Below the pieces are notes generated by a model. That model was given only the letters and a program-made list of their open reading frames with translations. It was not told the DNA's origin and ran no database searches. From Bradyrhizobium diazoefficiens (GTDB lineage: Bacteria; Pseudomonadota; Alphaproteobacteria; Rhizobiales; Xanthobacteraceae): a DNA stretch of 64,000 nt. How positions within the stretch are numbered: position 1 is the first letter of the stretch; every line of letters begins with the position of its first letter. The stretch spans positions 1 through 64,000 of the forward strand of contig NZ_JAFCJJ010000014.1 in assembly GCF_018131015.1 (NCBI RefSeq), in the 5' to 3' direction. The position numbers and the translations under genes are program-made. Below are positions 40,387 through 48,973 of the stretch, piece after piece.

Positions 40387-40989
40387 ATGCGGAATTCGTT
40401 TTCCAGCTTTCGGCTGTTTCCGTTCCTCGCGCTCGCGCTGATGGCGCTTGCAGCGGTGACACCGGCGTCGGCGCAAACCGCCGAGCCCACCGCCGCAGGG
40501 CTGTGGCAGAAGATCGAGGACGGCAAGCCGGTCGGGTGGTTCCTCTTCATCGACCACAACGGCATCTTCGAAGGCGTGATCGCGAAGACCTTTCCGCGTC
40601 CCACCGACGATCCGAACGAGATCTGCGCCAAATGCACCGACGAGCGCAAGAACGCGCCGGTGCTGGGCATCTCCTTCGTCCGCAACATGAAACGCGAGGG
40701 CCTGAAATACGAGGGCGGCAACGTGCTCAATCCGCGTGACGGCCAGATCTGGAAGGCCAACATGAAGGTGAGCCCGGACGGCCAGACGCTGACCCTGCGC
40801 GGCTATCTCGGCATTTCGCTGCTCGGCAAGGACGAATCCTGGAGCCGCCTGCCGGACACCAGCATTGCCGAGGTCGATCCCGCCATCGTCGCCAAATATC
40901 TCCCCGCGCAGGCCGCCGCGAACAAGCCGCCGCCACCTGCGGCGAAGAAGGGCGCCGCCCCGACCATGGCTCCGGTGAAGAAGCAGTAG
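40387..40989 (+). CDS. Exported DUF2147 protein
   Basis: The 200-residue protein has a signal peptide (LFPFLALALMALAAVTPASA, cut before QTAEP) and a DUF2147 domain: AGLWQKIEDGKPVGWFLFID, the paired cysteines EICAKCTDERK and GLKYEGGNVLNPRDGQIWKA. The C-terminus is a Pro/Ala/Lys-rich tail. DUF2147 proteins are periplasmic lipocalin-like beta barrels of unknown ligand. GCAGGGTGAT precedes the ATG at 40387. It is about 90 bases after the ferredoxin reductase gene. Confidence 0.88.
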   Translation: MRNSFSSFRLFPFLALALMALAAVTPASAQTAEPTAAGLWQKIEDGKPVGWFLFIDHNGIFEGVIAKTFPRPTDDPNEICAKCTDERKNAPVLGISFVRNMKREGLKYEGGNVLNPRDGQIWKANMKVSPDGQTLTLRGYLGISLLGKDESWSRLPDTSIAEVDPAIVAKYLPAQAAANKPPPPAAKKGAAPTMAPVKKQ

Positions 40990-41019
40990 GCCGGCGCGGC
41001 GCAGCGCTCGCTGCACACG

Positions 41020-41060
41020 CCGGCGTCAATCCTCGCGGGGGCGAGGATTCCGGACGCCGG
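41020..41060. repeat. Long hairpin after the DUF2147 gene
   Basis: CCGGCGTC/GACGCCGG encloses AATCCTCGC/GCGAGGATT, giving a stem of about 17 pairs with small mismatches. There is no U-tract. The 289-base gap before the next gene otherwise holds no gene. Confidence 0.6.
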
Positions 41061-41278
41061 CCACAAAACTCCCAGGATTTCATCACACCGCGCATACGTC
41101 GAAAGGCGAATGCGTGCGAATCCTGCCAGTAGTTCCCCGGAATGTGCGCTGGCGTCGGACTTGCATAGCCTCCGGCAAGAGCTGCTGGGGGAACGAGTCG
41201 CGCCTGCCGCCATCGCGCGGGCAGCGCGTGGCGATGTGTGCCCCCTGCGGCGCCGAGTTCGATCCGCGGGAAAACGAC

Positions 41279-41635
41279 ATGAGATTTTCAAGACGGTGTG
41301 CAGCCACGCTGCTGGGACTGACGACGATGCTGGCGACTTCGGCGCTCGCCCGCGACGACGGACGCTTCGCCAACTCGCCGCTGAAGCCCTGGTTCGAGAG
41401 CCTGCACAGCCAGTTCGGCCAATGCTGCTCGGACGCCGACGGCTACGTCGTCGCCGACGCCGACTGGGAGTCGGAGAAGGGACGCTACCGCGTGCAGCTC
41501 GACGGCGAGTGGGTGATCGTGCCGGAGGGCGCCGTCATCACCGAGCCGAACAAGATCGGCCGCACCATGGTGTGGAAGCACTATATCGACGGCCATCCGC
41601 GCGTGCGCTGCTTCATGCCGGGCAGCATGACGTAA
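41279..41635 (+). CDS. Small exported hypothetical protein
   Basis: From the ATG at 41279 the product is 118 residues with a signal peptide (MRFSRRCAATLLGLTTMLAT, ending SALARDD). The mature part has three cysteines (FGQCCSDADGYVV, RVRCFMPG) and a run of conserved-looking residues WESEKGRYRVQLDGEWVIVP. The twin-Cys CCSDADGY segment is common in small rhizobial exported proteins. I cannot name a function. The frame upstream of 41279 has poor protein character. Confidence 0.72.
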   Translation: MRFSRRCAATLLGLTTMLATSALARDDGRFANSPLKPWFESLHSQFGQCCSDADGYVVADADWESEKGRYRVQLDGEWVIVPEGAVITEPNKIGRTMVWKHYIDGHPRVRCFMPGSMT

Positions 41636-41644
41636 CGAAACCTC

Positions 41645-41684
41645 ATTCCGGGTCGCGGCGATACCGTGCCCCGGAATGACGGAA
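41645..41684. repeat. CATTCCGGG/CCCGGAATG palindromic repeat
   Basis: CATTCCGGG and CCCCGGAATGA bracket a short GC-rich loop (TCGCGGCGATACCGTG). It lies between converging small exported-protein genes and may help transcription end. Confidence 0.6.
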
Positions 41685-41687
41685 TTT

Positions 41688-41957
41688 CTAGCGCGCTGCG
41701 CTGTCCGTATTCACGCTCGCCAGTCGCCTGACGTGGGGCGACAGCACCAGCACCTGCGCGGGCGAGGCGGGCATGCCGGCGACGATCATCGCGGGCGTCG
41801 TCGTCTGCTCCTGAACGCCGGCGCCGCCGAGCACCTGGACCTGCGTCGTCGAGATCGGAAACGACGTCACCTCGTAAGTAGGAAGCTCGCCGGCGAAAGC
41901 GGTGGCCTCGCTTGCAATCATCACACCGGCAACGGCAAACATCGAAAGAACGCGCAT
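41688..41957 (-). CDS. Very small exported hypothetical protein
   Basis: The 89-residue protein has a signal peptide (MRVLSMFAVAGVMIASEATA, ending AFAGEL). The mature part of about 65 residues is Val/Thr/Gln-rich with no cysteine and no known motif (YEVTSFPISTTQVQVLGGAG, then VLVLSPHVRRL). A GGAG is visible before the start on the minus strand. Function unknown. Confidence 0.6.
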   Translation of the reverse strand: MRVLSMFAVAGVMIASEATAFAGELPTYEVTSFPISTTQVQVLGGAGVQEQTTTPAMIVAGMPASPAQVLVLSPHVRRLASVNTDSAAR

Positions 41958-42142
41958 GGAAAAATCTCCGTTGAAGACATCAATCGGAGGTTAGGTCGCG
42001 GAAATGCCGCGACAGGTTCGCTCGTGTGCGAACATTCGATTGTCGTCGCGGAGATATTTGGTTGCATGCCGTCGCCACGACGAAGCGGACACGAAACGCA
42101 TCGCTCGTGTGTTTCAGGATGGTTTCGTTGCCGCCGCGGTGC

Positions 42143-43684
42143 TCACGTGACTGGCGCCGGATTGAACAGCGTCAAATCGTTGTGGATGCCCCAGCGGTCC
42201 GACCACGGCCTGGTGCGGCCCGAGGCGACATCAAGAATCAGGCGGAACAGGTCCCAGCCGGTTTCCTCGATGGTCTTCTCGCCGGTGGCGATGCGGCCTG
42301 CATCGAAATCGATCAAATCCTTCCAGCGCCGCGCCAGCTCGCTGCGGGTCGCGACCTTGATGACGGGTGCAGCCGCAAGACCATAGGGCGTGCCGCGGCC
42401 GGTGGTGAACACCTGCAGCGTCATGCCGGAGGCGAGCTGGAGCGTGCCGCAGATGAAGTCGCTTGCGGGTGTGGCCGCAAACAGCATGCCCTTCTGCGTC
42501 GCCTTCTCGCCGGGCGAGAGCACGCCGGTGATCGCGCTCGAGCCGGACTTCACGATCGAGCCAAGGGACTTCTCGACGATGTTGGCCAGCCCGCCCTTCT
42601 TGTTGCCGGGCGTGGTGTTGGCGCTGCGATCGGCGCCGCCGCGGGCGAGATAGGAATCGTACCACGCCATCTCGCGCACCAGCGCGCGGCCGACATCCTC
42701 GTTGACGGCGCGGCGGGTGAGCAGCTGGATGGCGTCGCGCACCTCGGTCACTTCCGAGAACATCACGGTGGCCCCGGCGCGCACCAGGAGGTCCGCGGCG
42801 AAGCCGACCGCCGGGTTCGCGGTGACGCCGGAGAAGGCGTCGCTGCCGCCGCATTGCAGGCCGATGACGAGGTCGGAGGCGGGGCAGGTCTCGCGCCTGC
42901 GGGTGTTGAGGATCTTCAGCCGCGCCTCAGCCTGTGTCATGATCGCGTCGACAATGGCGCCGAAGCCGTCGAAGGCCTCGTCCTGCATGCGCACGATGGC
43001 GTCGCTGACGCCCTCCGGCACCAGCCGCTCCGGCGCAAGTTTTTCGCAGCCGAGGCCAACGACGAGGATCTCGCCGCCGAAATTTGGATTGAGGGCGAGG
43101 TTCTGCAGCGTACGGATCGGCACCACGGCGTCGGGTGCGGTGATGGCGACGCCACAGCCATAGGCATGCGTCAGCGGCACCACGTCGTCCACGTTCGGGT
43201 ACTTTGGCAGCAACTCGGCGCGGATGCGCTTGACCGCATATTCCATCGTGCCCTTGACGCATTGCACGGAGGAGGAGATGCCGAGGATGTTTTTCGTTCC
43301 GACCGAGTCGTCTGGATTGCGAAACCCCTCGAAGGTAAAGCCTTCCAGCGGCGGCAGCGGCGCCGGGACGGCGGTGGAAATCTCCAACTTGTCCAGAGCA
43401 GGGGCCTCCGGCATGCGGATGCGCGCCTCGTCCACCCATTCGCCGGCCTGGATCGGGGCGAGCGCGTAGCCGATGACCTCGCCATAGCGGACGATCGGCG
43501 CGCCTTCCGCGATGTCGACCAGCGCCGTCTTGTGTCCCTGCGGCACGAAGGCGCGCAGCGTCAGGCCGCAGGCAAAGCGGGAGCCGGCGGGAAGCCCGAA
43601 ATCATTGACGACGATCGCGACATTGTCGCGCTCGTTGAGCTTGATGTAGCGGGGCTGCTCTTTCGCTGCGACTGACTGGTCCAT
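42143..43684 (-). CDS. garD: Galactarate dehydratase (GarD/UxaA family)
   Basis: The 513-residue enzyme has an N-terminal SAF-like domain (KLNERDNVAIVVNDFGLPAG) and a C-terminal UxaA domain with THAYGCGVA, GLGCEKL and GLQCGGSDAFSG, whose Cys/His residues are probable iron ligands. Length fits GarD (523 in E. coli). Altronate dehydratase is the main alternative; the surrounding glucarate genes favour galactarate. It would make 5-keto-4-deoxyglucarate, the KdgD substrate. It is the last gene of the four-gene operon, 92 bases after the dehydrogenase gene, with a palindromic repeat in that gap. Confidence 0.85.
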   Translation of the reverse strand: MDQSVAAKEQPRYIKLNERDNVAIVVNDFGLPAGSRFACGLTLRAFVPQGHKTALVDIAEGAPIVRYGEVIGYALAPIQAGEWVDEARIRMPEAPALDKLEISTAVPAPLPPLEGFTFEGFRNPDDSVGTKNILGISSSVQCVKGTMEYAVKRIRAELLPKYPNVDDVVPLTHAYGCGVAITAPDAVVPIRTLQNLALNPNFGGEILVVGLGCEKLAPERLVPEGVSDAIVRMQDEAFDGFGAIVDAIMTQAEARLKILNTRRRETCPASDLVIGLQCGGSDAFSGVTANPAVGFAADLLVRAGATVMFSEVTEVRDAIQLLTRRAVNEDVGRALVREMAWYDSYLARGGADRSANTTPGNKKGGLANIVEKSLGSIVKSGSSAITGVLSPGEKATQKGMLFAATPASDFICGTLQLASGMTLQVFTTGRGTPYGLAAAPVIKVATRSELARRWKDLIDFDAGRIATGEKTIEETGWDLFRLILDVASGRTRPWSDRWGIHNDLTLFNPAPVT

Positions 43685-43723
43685 GCGCCTTCCTCAAGAA
43701 CGGAAAAAGCCGTGCATTCGATC

Positions 43724-43746
43724 ACCTCTCCCCGGAGGGGAGAGGT
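43724..43746. repeat. ACCTCTCCCC/GGGGAGAGGT hairpin within the glucarate operon
   Basis: A perfect 10-bp inverted repeat with a short GGA-type centre lies between the dehydrogenase and garD genes. It shares its core with the repeat at 77-222 and could reduce expression of garD relative to the upstream genes. Confidence 0.7.
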
Positions 43747-43776
43747 GGGCACCTGCGCCGCAGCCCGATCACCGCC

Positions 43777-45225
43777 TCAGCCCGGATTGGTATAGGCAGT
43801 CTTCACTGTCGTATAGAACTCGCGCGCATAGGAGCCCTGCTCGCGGGCGCCGTAGCTCGAGCCTTTCCGGCCGCCGAACGGCACGTGATAGTCGACGCCG
43901 GCGGTCGGCAGGTTGACCATCACCATGCCGGACTCGCTGTTGCGCTTATAGTGCGAGGCGTATTTCAGGCTGGTGGTGCAAATTCCCGAGGCGAGGCCGA
44001 ACTCGGTGTCGTTGGAGATCGCCAGCGCCTCTTCATAGTTCTTCGCACGAATGACGGCGGCGACCGGGCCAAAGATCTCCTCGCGCGCGATGCGCATGTT
44101 GTTGTTGGCTTCGGTGAACAGTGCCGGCTGCAGATAGTGGCCGGGCGTCTCGCGCTTGAGCAGCTCGCCGCCCCACGCAAGCTTTGCGCCCTCGTCCTGG
44201 CCGATCTTGAGATAGCGCAGGTCCTGGTCGAGCTGGCTCTGGTCGACCACGGGGCCGATATGGACGCCGGCCTTGAGCGCATCATCCACCGACAAGCCCT
44301 TCAGGCGCTCGGCCATCGCCGCGACGAAGCGGTCGTGGATGCCTTCGGTGACGATCAGGCGCGAGGACGCCGTGCAGCGCTGGCCGGTCGAGAAATAGGC
44401 GCCGTTGACGGCGACCTCGACCGCGGTCTTGAGGTCGGCGTCGTCGAGCACGACCAGCGGGTTCTTGCCGCCCATCTCGAGCTGGAACTTCTTCATCGGG
44501 TTCGACAGCACGCAGGCCTGCGCGATCTTGCGCCCCGTCTGCACCGAGCCGGTGAAGGAGATTGCCGCGACGTCCGGATGCTCGAGCAGGGTCTGGCCAA
44601 CCTGGGAGCCGGGGCCGACCACGAGGTTGAACACGCCGGCGGGAAACCCGGAACGGGTGATGATCTCGGACAGCGCATGCGCCGAGCCCGGCACCAGCTC
44701 GGCCGGCTTGAACACCACGGTGTTGCCGTAGCAGAGCGCGGGCGCGATCTTCCAGGCCGGAATTGCAATCGGGAAATTCCAGGGCGTGATCATGCCGACG
44801 ACGCCAACAGGCTCGCGCGTGAGTTCGACGTCGAGGCCGGGACGCACGGATGCGCCCTTCTCGCCGATCAGGCGCAGCGCCTCGCCGGCGAAGAACGCAA
44901 AGATCTGTCCGGCACGCGCGACCTCGCCGATGCCTTCGGGCAGCGTCTTGCCTTCCTCGCGGGCGAGCAGGCGGCCGAGCTCTTCCTTGCGGGAGAGGAT
45001 CTCGATGGAAACCTTGTTCAGCGCGTCATAGCGCTCCTGCGGCGTCGAGCGCGACCAGGCGGGGAAGGCGGCCTTGGCGGCGGCGATCGCCTTCTCGGTT
45101 TGCGCCTTGTCGGCCCTGGCGTATTCGCCGACGAGGTCGTTGGTGTTGGAGGGGTTGATGTTCTTGGTGACGCCGGAGCCATCGACCCATTCGCCGCCGA
45201 TGAAGTTCTTCAGGATCGCAGTCAT
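43777..45225 (-). CDS. Alpha-ketoglutaric semialdehyde (2,5-dioxopentanoate) dehydrogenase
   Basis: The 482-residue aldehyde dehydrogenase has the NAD-binding TPWNFPIAIPAWKIAPAL, catalytic E250 (QLEMGGKNP) and C284 (GQRCTASSR). It resembles YcbD/GucD-type enzymes of the glucarate pathway (GGEWVDGSGVTKNINPSNTN start, FGGRKGSSYGAREQG end). It oxidises the semialdehyde made by KdgD to 2-oxoglutarate with NAD(P)+. It lies 20 bases after gudD. The pathway role rests on context; the family is certain. Confidence 0.9.
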   Translation of the reverse strand: MTAILKNFIGGEWVDGSGVTKNINPSNTNDLVGEYARADKAQTEKAIAAAKAAFPAWSRSTPQERYDALNKVSIEILSRKEELGRLLAREEGKTLPEGIGEVARAGQIFAFFAGEALRLIGEKGASVRPGLDVELTREPVGVVGMITPWNFPIAIPAWKIAPALCYGNTVVFKPAELVPGSAHALSEIITRSGFPAGVFNLVVGPGSQVGQTLLEHPDVAAISFTGSVQTGRKIAQACVLSNPMKKFQLEMGGKNPLVVLDDADLKTAVEVAVNGAYFSTGQRCTASSRLIVTEGIHDRFVAAMAERLKGLSVDDALKAGVHIGPVVDQSQLDQDLRYLKIGQDEGAKLAWGGELLKRETPGHYLQPALFTEANNNMRIAREEIFGPVAAVIRAKNYEEALAISNDTEFGLASGICTTSLKYASHYKRNSESGMVMVNLPTAGVDYHVPFGGRKGSSYGAREQGSYAREFYTTVKTAYTNPG

Positions 45226-45245
45226 CGTTTCCTCCAGAGTTTTAA

Positions 45246-46589
45246 TTAGCGCACGAGGCAGGGACGCTTGTCGTCAAAGGTCCAGCCGGGGATCAAATCC
45301 TGCATGGCGATGGCGTCGTCGCGGGCGCCGAGTCCATGCTTCTTGTAGAGTTCATGCGCGGCGTCAATGGCGGCGCGGTCGATCTCGATGCCGAGGCCCG
45401 GGCGTTCCGGCACTGCGATCTTGCCGCCCCGGATCAGGAGCGGCTCCCTGGTCAGCGCCTGGCCGTCCTGCCAGATCCAGTGGGTGTCAATGGCGGTGAC
45501 CTTGCCGGGAGCGGCCGCGCCGACATGGGTGAACATGGCGAGCGAGACGTCGAAATGGTTGTTGGAGTGCGAGCCCCAGGTCAGGCCGTTGTCACGGCAG
45601 GTCTGGGCCACGCGCACCGAGCCTTGCATGGTCCAGAAATGGGGATCGGCGAGCGGGATGTCCACCGCGCCGAGACGCAGCGCGTGCGAGAGTTGCCGCC
45701 AGTCGGTGGCGATCATGTTGGTTGCGGTCGGCAGCCCCGTGGCGCGGCGGAACTCGGCCATGATCTCGCGGCCGGAGAAGCCGGCCTCGGCACCGCAGGG
45801 GTCCTCGGCATAGGCGAGGATGCCGTGCATGTCCTTGCAGAGCCGGATCGCCTCATCCAGCGACCAGGCGCCATTGGGGTCCAGCGTGACGCGCGCGTCG
45901 GGAAAGCGTTTTGCAATCGCAGCGACGGCCTCGATCTCCTGCTCGCCGCGCAGGACGCCGCCCTTGAGCTTGAAATCGGCGAAGCCGTAATGATCGTGGG
46001 TGGCTTCCGCAAGGCGCACCACCGTCTCCGGCGTCATCGCTTCCTGGTGGCGGAGGTTGAACCACTCCGCCTTGCCGGTCTCGCCCTTGACGTAGTCGAG
46101 CCTGCTTTTCCTGATGTCGCCGACGAAGAAGAGATAGCCGAGCGTCTCGACGCTTCTGCGCTGCTGGCCTTCGCCGAGCAGGGCCGCGACGGGAAGCCCG
46201 AGATGCTGGCCGAGCAGGTCGAGCAACGCGGATTCGATCGCCGTGACCGCGTGGATCATGACGCGCAGATCGAACGTCTGCTTGCCGCGGCCGCCGGCAT
46301 CGCGATCGGCGAAGGCGGTGCGGATATCGGCGAGGATGTTGTTCAGCGCGCCGACAGTCTTGCCGATCACGAGATCGCGGGCGTCCTCGAGCGTCCGGCG
46401 GATCTTTTCGCCGCCCGGCACCTCGCCGACGCCGGTGTGGCCGGCATTGTCGGTGAGGATAACGATGTTGCGGGTGAAGAACGGCGCGTGCGCGCCGCTC
46501 AAATTGAGGAGCATGCCGTCGCGGCCCGCGACCGGGATCACCTGCATCGATCTGACGACCGGTGCTCCGGAGATGTCGGTCTCGGTCAT
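45246..46589 (-). CDS. gudD: D-glucarate dehydratase
   Basis: The 447-residue enolase-superfamily enzyme matches GudD (446 in E. coli). Landmarks are FADFKLKGGVLRGEQEIEAV with the catalytic lysine, metal-ligand regions RVTLDPNGAW and AYAEDPCG, and SHSNNHFDVSLAMF with the catalytic histidine. It dehydrates D-glucarate (and L-idarate) to 5-keto-4-deoxyglucarate. It begins 22 bases after the kdgD stop and runs into the dehydrogenase gene, consistent with one operon. Confidence 0.95.
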   Translation of the reverse strand: MTETDISGAPVVRSMQVIPVAGRDGMLLNLSGAHAPFFTRNIVILTDNAGHTGVGEVPGGEKIRRTLEDARDLVIGKTVGALNNILADIRTAFADRDAGGRGKQTFDLRVMIHAVTAIESALLDLLGQHLGLPVAALLGEGQQRRSVETLGYLFFVGDIRKSRLDYVKGETGKAEWFNLRHQEAMTPETVVRLAEATHDHYGFADFKLKGGVLRGEQEIEAVAAIAKRFPDARVTLDPNGAWSLDEAIRLCKDMHGILAYAEDPCGAEAGFSGREIMAEFRRATGLPTATNMIATDWRQLSHALRLGAVDIPLADPHFWTMQGSVRVAQTCRDNGLTWGSHSNNHFDVSLAMFTHVGAAAPGKVTAIDTHWIWQDGQALTREPLLIRGGKIAVPERPGLGIEIDRAAIDAAHELYKKHGLGARDDAIAMQDLIPGWTFDDKRPCLVR

Positions 46590-46611
46590 CGCGTGCTCCT
46601 CCCTGTTTCGG

Positions 46612-47556
46612 CTATTCTGCCGCCTGTTGCGCCGATGCGATAGCGGGCAAGTTTTGCACGAGCGCGGCCAGTTCCGCCATCTCCTGTTCGGCGAGATCGG
46701 TGAGTGGCGGGCGGACCGGGCCGGAATCGCGGCCGATCACCTTCATGCCGGCCTTGATGATGGAGACAGCGTAACCCTTCCTGCGGTTGCGGATCGCGAT
46801 CAGCGGCAGGATGAAATGCTTCAGGCCGGCCTGGATCGTCGCATGGTCGCGCTTGCGCACGGCGGCGTAGAAGTTGGTGGCGAATTCCGGCACGAAGTTG
46901 AACACGGCCGAGGAATAGGTCGTCACGCCCATGTCGAGATAGGGCAGCGCGAAAGTCTCGGCCGTCGGCAAACCGCCGACATAGGTCAGGCGATCGCCGA
47001 GCCTGGCGTGGACGCGGGTCATCAGTTCGATGTCGCCGATGCCGTCCTTGTAGCCGACGAGGTTCGGGCAGCGCTCGGCGAGGCGGGCCAGCGTGTCGGG
47101 CTGCAGGATGGCATTGTCCCGGTTGTAGACGATGACGCCGATCTTCACGGAGGCGCAGACGGCCTCGACGTGGGCGGCAAGGCCGTCCTGCTCGGAATGA
47201 GTGAGATAGGGCGGCAGCAGCAAGAGGCCGTCAGCGCCGGCCTTCTCCGCGCCAACGGCGATCTCGCGCGCAATTGCGGTGCCGTAACCGGTGCCGGCGA
47301 GCACGGGCACGCGGCCCTTGGTTTCGTCGACGGCGACCTTGACCACCTCTGGAACTTCGGTCGGGGTCAGCGAGAAGAACTCGCCGGTGCCACCGGCGGC
47401 GAACAGGCCGGCGACGTCATGGCCGCACAGCCAGTCCATGTTGGCGCGATAGGTCGCCTCGTCGAAGGAATAGTCCGCCTTGAACGGCGTGACGGGGAAG
47501 GACAGCAGCCCCGATCCGATCTTCTGGGCCATTTCCTGCGGGGTCATCTTGCTCAT
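46612..47556 (-). CDS. kdgD: 5-dehydro-4-deoxyglucarate dehydratase
   Basis: The 314-residue protein belongs to the DapA/NAL aldolase family. It has the Schiff-base lysine K170 in LVGYKDGIGD and Tyr144 in VYNRDNAILQ. GSGLLSFPVTPFKADYSFDE and AAGGTGEFFSLTPTE are typical of KdgD. It dehydrates and decarboxylates 5-keto-4-deoxyglucarate to 2,5-dioxopentanoate. The ATG at 47556 follows a GGGAG box. It is the first structural gene after the LysR gene. Confidence 0.93.
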   Translation of the reverse strand: MSKMTPQEMAQKIGSGLLSFPVTPFKADYSFDEATYRANMDWLCGHDVAGLFAAGGTGEFFSLTPTEVPEVVKVAVDETKGRVPVLAGTGYGTAIAREIAVGAEKAGADGLLLLPPYLTHSEQDGLAAHVEAVCASVKIGVIVYNRDNAILQPDTLARLAERCPNLVGYKDGIGDIELMTRVHARLGDRLTYVGGLPTAETFALPYLDMGVTTYSSAVFNFVPEFATNFYAAVRKRDHATIQAGLKHFILPLIAIRNRRKGYAVSIIKAGMKVIGRDSGPVRPPLTDLAEQEMAELAALVQNLPAIASAQQAAE

Positions 47557-47660
47557 GGGCGCGGCTCCCTGTTTCTCGTGTTGTGGAGGACGCAAGAAGG
47601 CAGCACGTCCATGCGCAGGTGTTTAGGAGACCGTTCGATGCGCGTCCAAGCCAAAGCCTA

Positions 47661-47672
47661 TATCGACCGATG
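47661..47672. promoter_or_regulatory. Candidate LysR operator before kdgD
   Basis: TATCGACCGATG differs at two places from the TATCGATCGATA core of the perfect palindrome at 48780-48795 upstream of the LysR gene. It lies 105-116 bases before the kdgD start, a usual distance for LysR activation sites. Confidence 0.4.
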
Positions 47673-47683
47673 CGGATTGAGCA

Positions 47684-48589
47684 TCAATCTTCCGCCAACT
47701 CCGCCGAGGACAATTCGCTGGCGATTTTGACCAGCGCCGACAGCAGCGGATTCTCATCGTCACGGCGCCACACCATGAAGAGCTCGGCCGGAACGCGCGT
47801 GCGCAGCTTCAGCGGGCGCAGGCGCACGTCGGAGATTTTCAGGCCGGCGGCTGCGGCCGGCACGATGGCAAGGCCAAGGCCGGCGCGCACCATGGCGAGG
47901 ATCGAGTGGATCTGGCTGAGGTGCTGGACATAGCGCGGCAGAATGTCGGCGCGGGTGAACAGCGCCACCAGCAGGTCGTGGAAGTAGCGGCTCTCATAGG
48001 GTGAATACATCACGAAGGGCTGGTCGTCGAAATCCTTGATGGTGATGCTGTCCGCGTTCGCCAGCGGATGCTTCTTCGGGATCGCGGCGAGCAGGGGCTC
48101 GGCGACGACGCGGCGGCTCGCAAGCTCCGGCCGCGCGATCGGGGGCCTCAGCAGGCCGGCGTCGATCTGGCCCGAGGTCAGTGCTTCGAACTGGTCGCCG
48201 GAGACCATCTCCTTCAGCGAGAAATCGACCTCGGGCAGCCTGGCGCGGGAGGCGGCGACGAGCTCGGGGAGGAAGCCGTAGGCGGCCGCGGCCGTGAAGC
48301 CGATCTTGAGCGAGCCGGTCTTGCCGAGCGCGATGCGCCGGGCGACCTGGGACGCGCTTTCCGCAAGCTTCAGGATGCGCCGCGCCTCCGGCAGGAAACT
48401 GCGGCCGGCAGGCGTCAGGCGCACCGAGCGGCTGGTCCGGTCCAGCAGCGGCGCGTCGATGATGTGCTCGAGCACCTGGATCTGCCGGGACAGCGGCGGC
48501 TGGGTCATGTTCAGCCGGGTCGCGGCGCGGCCGAAGTGCAGTTCCTCCGCCACCGTGACGAAGCAGCGGAGCTGGTTGAGGTCGAACAT
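47684..48589 (-). CDS. LysR-type transcriptional regulator of glucarate catabolism
   Basis: The 301-residue protein has the LysR winged helix at residues 1-60 (MFDLNQLRCFVTVAEELHFG, AATRLNMTQPPLSRQIQVLE) and a substrate-binding domain of two alpha/beta lobes. It lies directly upstream of, and in the same direction as, the kdgD-gudD-aldehyde dehydrogenase-garD genes, so it is the probable activator responding to glucarate or galactarate. This differs from the common divergent layout of LysR genes and their targets. The ATG at 48589 begins the conserved FDLNQL. Confidence 0.9.
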   Translation of the reverse strand: MFDLNQLRCFVTVAEELHFGRAATRLNMTQPPLSRQIQVLEHIIDAPLLDRTSRSVRLTPAGRSFLPEARRILKLAESASQVARRIALGKTGSLKIGFTAAAAYGFLPELVAASRARLPEVDFSLKEMVSGDQFEALTSGQIDAGLLRPPIARPELASRRVVAEPLLAAIPKKHPLANADSITIKDFDDQPFVMYSPYESRYFHDLLVALFTRADILPRYVQHLSQIHSILAMVRAGLGLAIVPAAAAGLKISDVRLRPLKLRTRVPAELFMVWRRDDENPLLSALVKIASELSSAELAED

Positions 48590-48657
48590 CGATACATGCC
48601 TTAGATGGATAAGGCGTTTCCCTGGCACTTCTAGCATCGATCACCCCCGAAACAAAG

Positions 48658-48681
48658 ACGGCGGCCGTTTCAAGCCGCCGT
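48658..48681. terminator. GC-rich hairpin upstream of the LysR gene
   Basis: ACGGCGGC/GCCGCCGT with an 8-base loop; on the minus strand it is followed by CTTTGTTTC, a weak U-rich stretch. It may stop read-through from the SGNH hydrolase gene. Confidence 0.45.
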
Positions 48682-48779
48682 TGAGTTGCCTGTCCCGCTC
48701 CGCGTGGTCTCGGAGAGCCCAGGAGGAACGTTTGGGCGACACCTAGAGGCCGGGGCGGGAAACTGTCCAAGTTGAAGGG

Positions 48780-48795
48780 GGTATCGATCGATACC
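48780..48795. promoter_or_regulatory. 16-bp perfect palindrome upstream of the LysR gene
   Basis: GGTATCGATCGATACC is its own reverse complement and lies about 190-206 bases before the LysR ATG. On the plus strand it is followed by TTTTTT, so it could instead act as a short terminator (GGTATC-GATC-GATACC). A related 12-mer precedes kdgD. Confidence 0.5.
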
Positions 48796-48835
48796 TTTTT
48801 TGGATGGATGGAAACGGCGGGGAGGGGATGTGTGC

Positions 48836-48955
48836 CACACACTCCGCCGTCATTCCCCGCGAAGGCGGGGAATCCAGTACGCCGCGGCGTCTCGATTCAA
48901 TCACGCCTGTCACGGAGTGTTGGATCGTCCGCTTTCGCGCACGATGACAGCGAGA
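48836..48955. repeat. CGTCATTCCCCGCGAAGGCG-type dispersed repeat
   Basis: The block has the hairpin ATTCCCCGCGAAGGCGGGGAAT followed by GTACGCCGCGGCGTCTCG, and ends near GCGCACGATGACAG. Such blocks are common between genes in Bradyrhizobium-type genomes. Confidence 0.75.
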
Positions 48956-48973
48956 GCGCCGAGGCAGCGCGCC

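Larger units (their letters stand above)
48590..48973. other. Upstream region of the LysR gene with hairpin, operator and repeat
   Basis: This 384-base gap separates the LysR gene from the SGNH hydrolase gene on the same strand. It contains a GC-rich hairpin (48658-48681), a 16-bp palindrome (48780) and a dispersed repeat (48836-48955). I see no reading frame worth calling. Confidence 0.7.
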
